From: Bordetella parapertussis
GTDB lineage: Bacteria; Pseudomonadota; Gammaproteobacteria; Burkholderiales; Burkholderiaceae_D
Direction: 5' to 3'
DNA: 10,123 nucleotides
NCBI GenBank assembly: GCA_945883145.1
Contig: CAMCXB010000076.1
Location: 1 to 10,123 of the forward strand
A model generated the notes under the pieces. That model was not told the origin of the DNA. It did not search any database and was given only the letters and a program-made list of their open reading frames with translations. This document shows positions 6,746 to 10,123 of this stretch, piece by piece; within the stretch, counting starts at the first letter, position 1, and each line of letters begins with the position of its first letter. A program made the translations under genes and the position numbers.

Positions 6746-6746
6746 T

Positions 6747-6786
6747 TTAGCTGAGCTTAGCCGAATTTTGCCGAGCTTAGCCAAGC
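6747..6786. repeat. Four tandem 10-bp units at the pyrE/gatB junction
   Basis: Four exact-length 10-base units follow each other without gaps at 6747, 6757, 6767 and 6777. The consensus is TTAGCCGAGC. Unit 1 differs at position 6 (T), unit 2 at positions 9-10 (AT), unit 3 at position 3 (T) and unit 4 at position 7 (A). The last unit supplies the final Leu-Gly codons and the stop of gatB, read on the minus strand. The array begins one base after the pyrE stop codon. Confidence 0.7.
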
Positions 6787-6791
6787 TTTTT
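6774..6791 (+). terminator. Probable weak intrinsic terminator of pyrE
   Basis: AGCTT (6774-6778) and AAGCT (6783-6787) form a 5-bp stem around the tetraloop AGCC, and a run of T (6787-6791) follows. It lies 28 bases after the pyrE stop and overlaps the 3' end of the opposing gatB. The stem is short, so termination may be partial. On the minus strand there is no T-run on the proper side, so it would not serve gatB. Confidence 0.45.
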
Positions 6792-8234
6792 CTTTAACAG
6801 CTCTGTGAGCTGAGCTGGATTAGCTTTACCTTTACTAGCTTTCATTGCCTGACCTATCAGTGCATTGAAAGCTTTTTCTTTTCCAGCTCTAAATTCTTCT
6901 ACGGATTTTTCATTTGCTGCTAAGACTTCATCCACAATTTTTTCTAATGCACCGCTATCAGAAATTTGTTTTAAGCCTTTCGCTTCAATAATGTCATCCG
7001 CTAAGGAATCAGCTTTTGATGGCGCTTCCCACATACCAGCAAATACTTCTTTAGCAATTTTATTTGAGATTGTGCCATCCGCAATACGTGTCAATAGCAA
7101 AGCAAATTGTTTTGCATTTACAGGCGCTTGAGAAATTTCCATACTTTCGCGATTGAGTGTCGATGCAACATCACCCATTAACCAGTTGGCAGCATACTTG
7201 GCCTGATCTTTTCCCGTTGCTACCACCACAGCTTCAAAATAAGACGCCAGCGCTTTGGATTGCGTTAACACCATCGCATCGTATTCAGACAATTGATAGT
7301 CGTGAATAAAACGTTCACGCATAGCAGCCGGCAGCTCTGGCAACGCAGCTTTAACGCGCGCTATCCATTCTTGTGCAATCACGAGTGGCGGTAGATCGGG
7401 ATCGGGAAAGTAGCGGTAGTCCATCGCATCTTCTTTGCTGCGCATAGAACGCGTTTCTTTTTTATCAGGATCATAGAGTCGTGTTTCTTGAACAATTCTC
7501 CCGCCATCTTCAATTAATTCAATTTGTCTACGCACTTCATAATTAATCGCTTCTTCTAAAAAGCGAAATGAATTTAGATTTTTGATTTCGCAGCGTGTGC
7601 CATATTCTTTTTGTCCTACAGGACGCACAGATACATTTGCATCACAACGGAATGAACCTTCTTGCATATTCCCATCGCACACACCTAACCACACCACCAG
7701 TGAGTGCAAAGCTTTTGCATAAGCGACTGCTTCAGCAGCACTACGCATATCCGGTTCAGTCACGATTTCAAGTAAGGGTGTGCCAGCACGATTTAAATCG
7801 ATACCAGTCATGCCTTGATAATCTTCATGCAAAGATTTACCTGCATCTTCTTCTAAATGTGCACGTGTCAGTTGCACGGTTTTTACTTCAGATTTGCCAT
7901 TGGCTTCAAGCACAAAAGAAACTTTGCCACCTTGAACAACGGGAATTTCAAATTGACTGATTTGATAGCCCTTAGGTAGATCCGGATAAAAATAATTTTT
8001 GCGCGCAAAGACAGATTGCGGAGCAATCGTCGCACCTATCGCTAAACCAAATCGAATCGCACGTTCTACAGCGCCTTTGTTCAACACTGGCAGTACGCCA
8101 GGTAAAGCTAAATCGACTGGAGATGTTTGCGTGTTGGGTTCAGCACCAAATTTAATAGGCGCACCACTGAAAATTTTTGATTCAGTCGTGAGCTGGGCAT
8201 GTGTTTCTAAACCTATGACGACTTCCCATTGCAT
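6777..8234 (-). CDS. gatB: Aspartyl/glutamyl-tRNA(Asn/Gln) amidotransferase subunit B
   Basis: GatB is the kinase and tRNA-binding subunit of GatCAB. It phosphorylates the misacylated Glu or Asp on tRNA, which then receives ammonia made by GatA. The 485-residue product shows the family blocks in order: WEVVIGLETHAQL at the N terminus, ARKNYFYPDLPKGYQISQ, HLEEDAGKS, DLNRAGTPLLEIVTEPD, GSFRCDANVSVRP, EIKNLNSFRFLEEA and the signature DYRYFPDPDLPPL. The C-terminal third is the helical plus YqeY-like tRNA-binding tail, ending ELLKKKLG. ATG 8234 is chosen because GAGGAAG lies 6 bases upstream and MQWEVVIGLETH is the normal N terminus; the frame further upstream (to 8279) overlaps gatA and is not expected to be translated. 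It is the third gene of gatC-gatA-gatB, 14 bases after gatA. Confidence 0.96.
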   Translation of the reverse strand: MQWEVVIGLETHAQLTTESKIFSGAPIKFGAEPNTQTSPVDLALPGVLPVLNKGAVERAIRFGLAIGATIAPQSVFARKNYFYPDLPKGYQISQFEIPVVQGGKVSFVLEANGKSEVKTVQLTRAHLEEDAGKSLHEDYQGMTGIDLNRAGTPLLEIVTEPDMRSAAEAVAYAKALHSLVVWLGVCDGNMQEGSFRCDANVSVRPVGQKEYGTRCEIKNLNSFRFLEEAINYEVRRQIELIEDGGRIVQETRLYDPDKKETRSMRSKEDAMDYRYFPDPDLPPLVIAQEWIARVKAALPELPAAMRERFIHDYQLSEYDAMVLTQSKALASYFEAVVVATGKDQAKYAANWLMGDVASTLNRESMEISQAPVNAKQFALLLTRIADGTISNKIAKEVFAGMWEAPSKADSLADDIIEAKGLKQISDSGALEKIVDEVLAANEKSVEEFRAGKEKAFNALIGQAMKASKGKANPAQLTELLKKKLG

Positions 8235-8248
8235 GTTGTGCTTCCTCT

Positions 8249-9709
8249 TCAGATGCCTGCCGGATGGCGCGTATGCCAATCCGTTGCAAGTTGAAATTGA
8301 TGAGCTATGCCTAACAATTTCGCTTCTTCGAAATAATTACCAATTAATTGCAAGCCTACTGGACGTTGTGCATTTTTCTCACCTTGTCCAAAGCCACATG
8401 GAATAGACATACCTGGCAAACCTGCAAGGCTGGTTGATAAGGTATAAATATCAGCTAAATAATTAGCCAGCGGATCATTTGCTTTTGATCCTAAGTCCCA
8501 TGCAACTGTCGGTGCAACTGGTCCCATGATCACATCACATTGCGTGAAGGCTTGTTGAAAATCTTGTGCAATCAAGCGACGAATTTTTTGCGCTTGTACA
8601 TAGTAAGCATCATAGTAACCATGTGATAGCACATAAGCGCCAACTAAAATACGACGTTTAACTTCATCACCAAAACCTTGTGATCGTGTTTTTCTATACA
8701 TGTCCGATAAGTCTGTGTATTCAGGTGCGCGATATCCATAACGCACACCATCAAAGCGCGATAAATTTGATGACGCTTCTGCTGGTGCGATGACGTAGTA
8801 AACAGGAATAGATAATTCTGTTTTTGGCAGTGAAATATCAACTAGTGTTGCACCACATTTTTCATATTCATGTAGCGCAGCACGTATGGCAGCTTCTACA
8901 TCACTCGCCAAACCTTTGCCAAAATATTCTTTAGGCACACCAATTTTTAAACCTTTAATACTGTTTTGTAGTTGGCTAGAAAAATCTTCAACCGGTCTTT
9001 CTATACTGGTCGAATCTTTTTCATCAAAGCCAGTCATGGCGTTAAGCAGCAAGGCACAATCTTCTGCGGTATGTGCAATCGGACCACCTTGATCAAGTGA
9101 AGAAGCAAAGGCAATCATGCCAAAGCGTGACACACGACCATAGGTTGGTTTAATGCCAGTCACACCACAGAGTGCAGCAGGTTGTCGTATTGAGCCACCA
9201 GTATCGGTGCCTGTTGCTGCAGGTGCTAAAGCTCCTGCTACTGCGGCTGCTGAACCACCTGATGATCCACCTGGAACAGCTGTTTTATCCCATGGATTTT
9301 TTACAGAGCCAAAAAAAGAATTTTCATTAGCAGAACCCATAGCAAATTCATCACAATTCAATTTACCTAATGTGACCATGCCTGCTTTACGGAACTGTTC
9401 CACAACAGTCGCATCAAAAGGACTGCGATAGTTAGCTAACATTTTGGAACCAGCCGTGGATTTCCAACCGCGTGTAACAAAAATATCTTTATGCGCAATC
9501 GGCACGCCGAGTAAATCACCGGCTTCACCTGCTGCGATACGTGCATCAGCAGCTTTTGCTTGTGCTAGTGTGAGCTCAGGTTCTAAGCTAGTAAAAGCAT
9601 TTAGATCGCTGTGTTCTATACGTGTGAGAAAAATCTGCGCTAACTCAGTCGCAGAAATTTTTTTCTCTTTCAGTAGACTGGATAATTGTTTAAGTGTTTT
9701 GGTGTGCAT
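8249..9709 (-). CDS. gatA: Aspartyl/glutamyl-tRNA(Asn/Gln) amidotransferase subunit A
   Basis: GatA is the glutaminase subunit of the amidase-signature family; it releases ammonia from glutamine and channels it to GatB. The 486-residue product carries the Ser-cisSer-Lys triad: Lys74 in IAHKDIF, Ser149 in PGGSSGGSAAAVAG (146-159) and Ser173 in GTDTGGSIRQPAAL (167-180). GIKPTYGRVSRFG and the late SMPCGF-like block GLPGMSIPCGFG also agree with the family. The start at 9709 (MHTKTLKQLSSLL) fits the usual N terminus. The frame stays open upstream to 9877, through gatC, but that stretch is not GatA-like. The chosen start is preceded by a T-run (TTTTTTC) and has no recognisable Shine-Dalgarno, although 67 bases separate it from gatC, so how it is translated is not clear. 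gatB follows 14 bases downstream. Confidence 0.95.
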   Translation of the reverse strand: MHTKTLKQLSSLLKEKKISATELAQIFLTRIEHSDLNAFTSLEPELTLAQAKAADARIAAGEAGDLLGVPIAHKDIFVTRGWKSTAGSKMLANYRSPFDATVVEQFRKAGMVTLGKLNCDEFAMGSANENSFFGSVKNPWDKTAVPGGSSGGSAAAVAGALAPAATGTDTGGSIRQPAALCGVTGIKPTYGRVSRFGMIAFASSLDQGGPIAHTAEDCALLLNAMTGFDEKDSTSIERPVEDFSSQLQNSIKGLKIGVPKEYFGKGLASDVEAAIRAALHEYEKCGATLVDISLPKTELSIPVYYVIAPAEASSNLSRFDGVRYGYRAPEYTDLSDMYRKTRSQGFGDEVKRRILVGAYVLSHGYYDAYYVQAQKIRRLIAQDFQQAFTQCDVIMGPVAPTVAWDLGSKANDPLANYLADIYTLSTSLAGLPGMSIPCGFGQGEKNAQRPVGLQLIGNYFEEAKLLGIAHQFQLATDWHTRHPAGI

Positions 9710-9776
9710 GAAAAAAGATGTGTCGTAATCGATGACTAGGTGGCAAATGCCAGCGCTGACTAAAAAAGAGTGCGCG

Positions 9777-10079
9777 TTACTCGATAACTTTAGGCACCAA
9801 GTACAAGCCATCTTGTACTGAGGGTGCAGGTTTTTGATAGTCTTCGCGTTGATTGGCTTCGGTTGCCACGTCTTCACGCAGACGCAAGGCTAAGTCGTCA
9901 CGCCAAGCTGCAATTGGGTGAGCAAGCGGCTCTACGCCCGTGGTATCAACGGCTTTCATTTGTTCGACCAAGGCAAAAATGCTGTTTAGTTTATCGAGCG
10001 CATCAGAAGATTGTTGCGCTGTTAGGTCGAGTTGTGCGAGCTTGGCAAGACGCTCGATATCCGAAAGATTAAGTGACAT
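9777..10079 (-). CDS. gatC: Aspartyl/glutamyl-tRNA(Asn/Gln) amidotransferase subunit C
   Basis: GatC is the small subunit that wraps around the GatA-GatB interface and stabilises the complex. The 100-residue product has the normal length and pattern: DIERLAKLAQLDLT at the N terminus, LDKLNSIFALVEQMKAVDT in the middle, GVEPLAHP (48-55), LREDVATE (67-74) and a C-terminal DGLYLVPKVIE. It is the first gene of gatCAB. The start ATG at 10079 has no clear Shine-Dalgarno. The 44 bases upstream (10080-10123) contain no gene and are too short to define a promoter. In related betaproteobacteria the gene divergent from gatC is usually mreB, but this lies outside the window and is only an expectation. Confidence 0.94.
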   Translation of the reverse strand: MSLNLSDIERLAKLAQLDLTAQQSSDALDKLNSIFALVEQMKAVDTTGVEPLAHPIAAWRDDLALRLREDVATEANQREDYQKPAPSVQDGLYLVPKVIE

Positions 10080-10123
10080 GAAGACTAGGGACTGAGGGTG
10101 TCAGCGTATGAGGATTAAAAAAA

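Noticed and set aside
9762..9782. Minus-strand terminator between gatC and gatA
   Set aside because: The stem is only 4 bp with a 7-base loop; the T-run alone does not support an annotated terminator inside a conserved operon. Kept as a low-interest finding.
1..10123. CRISPR, transposon ends, prophage, tRNA genes or defence genes
   Set aside because: No spaced repeats, terminal inverted repeats, integrase or cloverleaf-like segments were seen; all large frames are assigned to housekeeping families.

Overview
The window reads as ordinary chromosome of a betaproteobacterium, most likely of the Burkholderiales or a neighbouring order, with moderately low GC and codon use biased to A/T in the third position. 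The case rests on gene content and order: metX followed directly by metW, then an AmpG-type permease and a fused SpmA-SpmB protein; a complete gatCAB operon, which many gammaproteobacteria such as E. coli lack; and proteins that by memory resemble betaproteobacterial versions. No mobile element, CRISPR array, tRNA or rRNA gene was seen.

Layout. Positions 1-678 hold the 3' part of ptsI (PTS enzyme I). Positions 679-897 are a gene-free stretch of about 220 bases that holds a good sigma-70 promoter (699-727), a structured RNA that I read as a long-loop SAM-II riboswitch (735-823), and a strong intrinsic terminator (850-881) just ahead of metX. A plus-strand block of four closely packed genes follows: metX (898-2067), metW (2064-2669), ampG (2695-3966) and the spmA-spmB fusion (3981-5210). 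xth (exonuclease III, minus strand) converges on it with a 4-base gap. xth and pyrE (plus strand, 6080-6745) are divergent. pyrE converges on the minus-strand operon gatC-gatA-gatB (10079 down to 6777). The pyrE/gatB junction holds four tandem 10-bp units and a small terminator-like hairpin. The last 44 bases lie upstream of gatC and contain no gene.

How the parts work together. MetX acylates homoserine, the first committed step of methionine synthesis, and MetW is its usual partner. The proposed riboswitch would sense the end product S-adenosylmethionine. Its GGCU segment can pair either inside the ligand-binding pseudoknot or with the 5' arm of the terminator, so high SAM should favour termination before metX. 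With no visible terminator between metW, ampG and spmAB, cell-wall recycling permease and SpmAB expression may be partly tied to the same switch. GatCAB makes Gln-tRNA(Gln) and/or Asn-tRNA(Asn) by transamidation, PyrE makes OMP for pyrimidine synthesis, and Xth repairs abasic sites.

The protein-coding genes are standard housekeeping genes and all look intact apart from ptsI, which is cut by the window edge. The most noteworthy element is the metX leader RNA.
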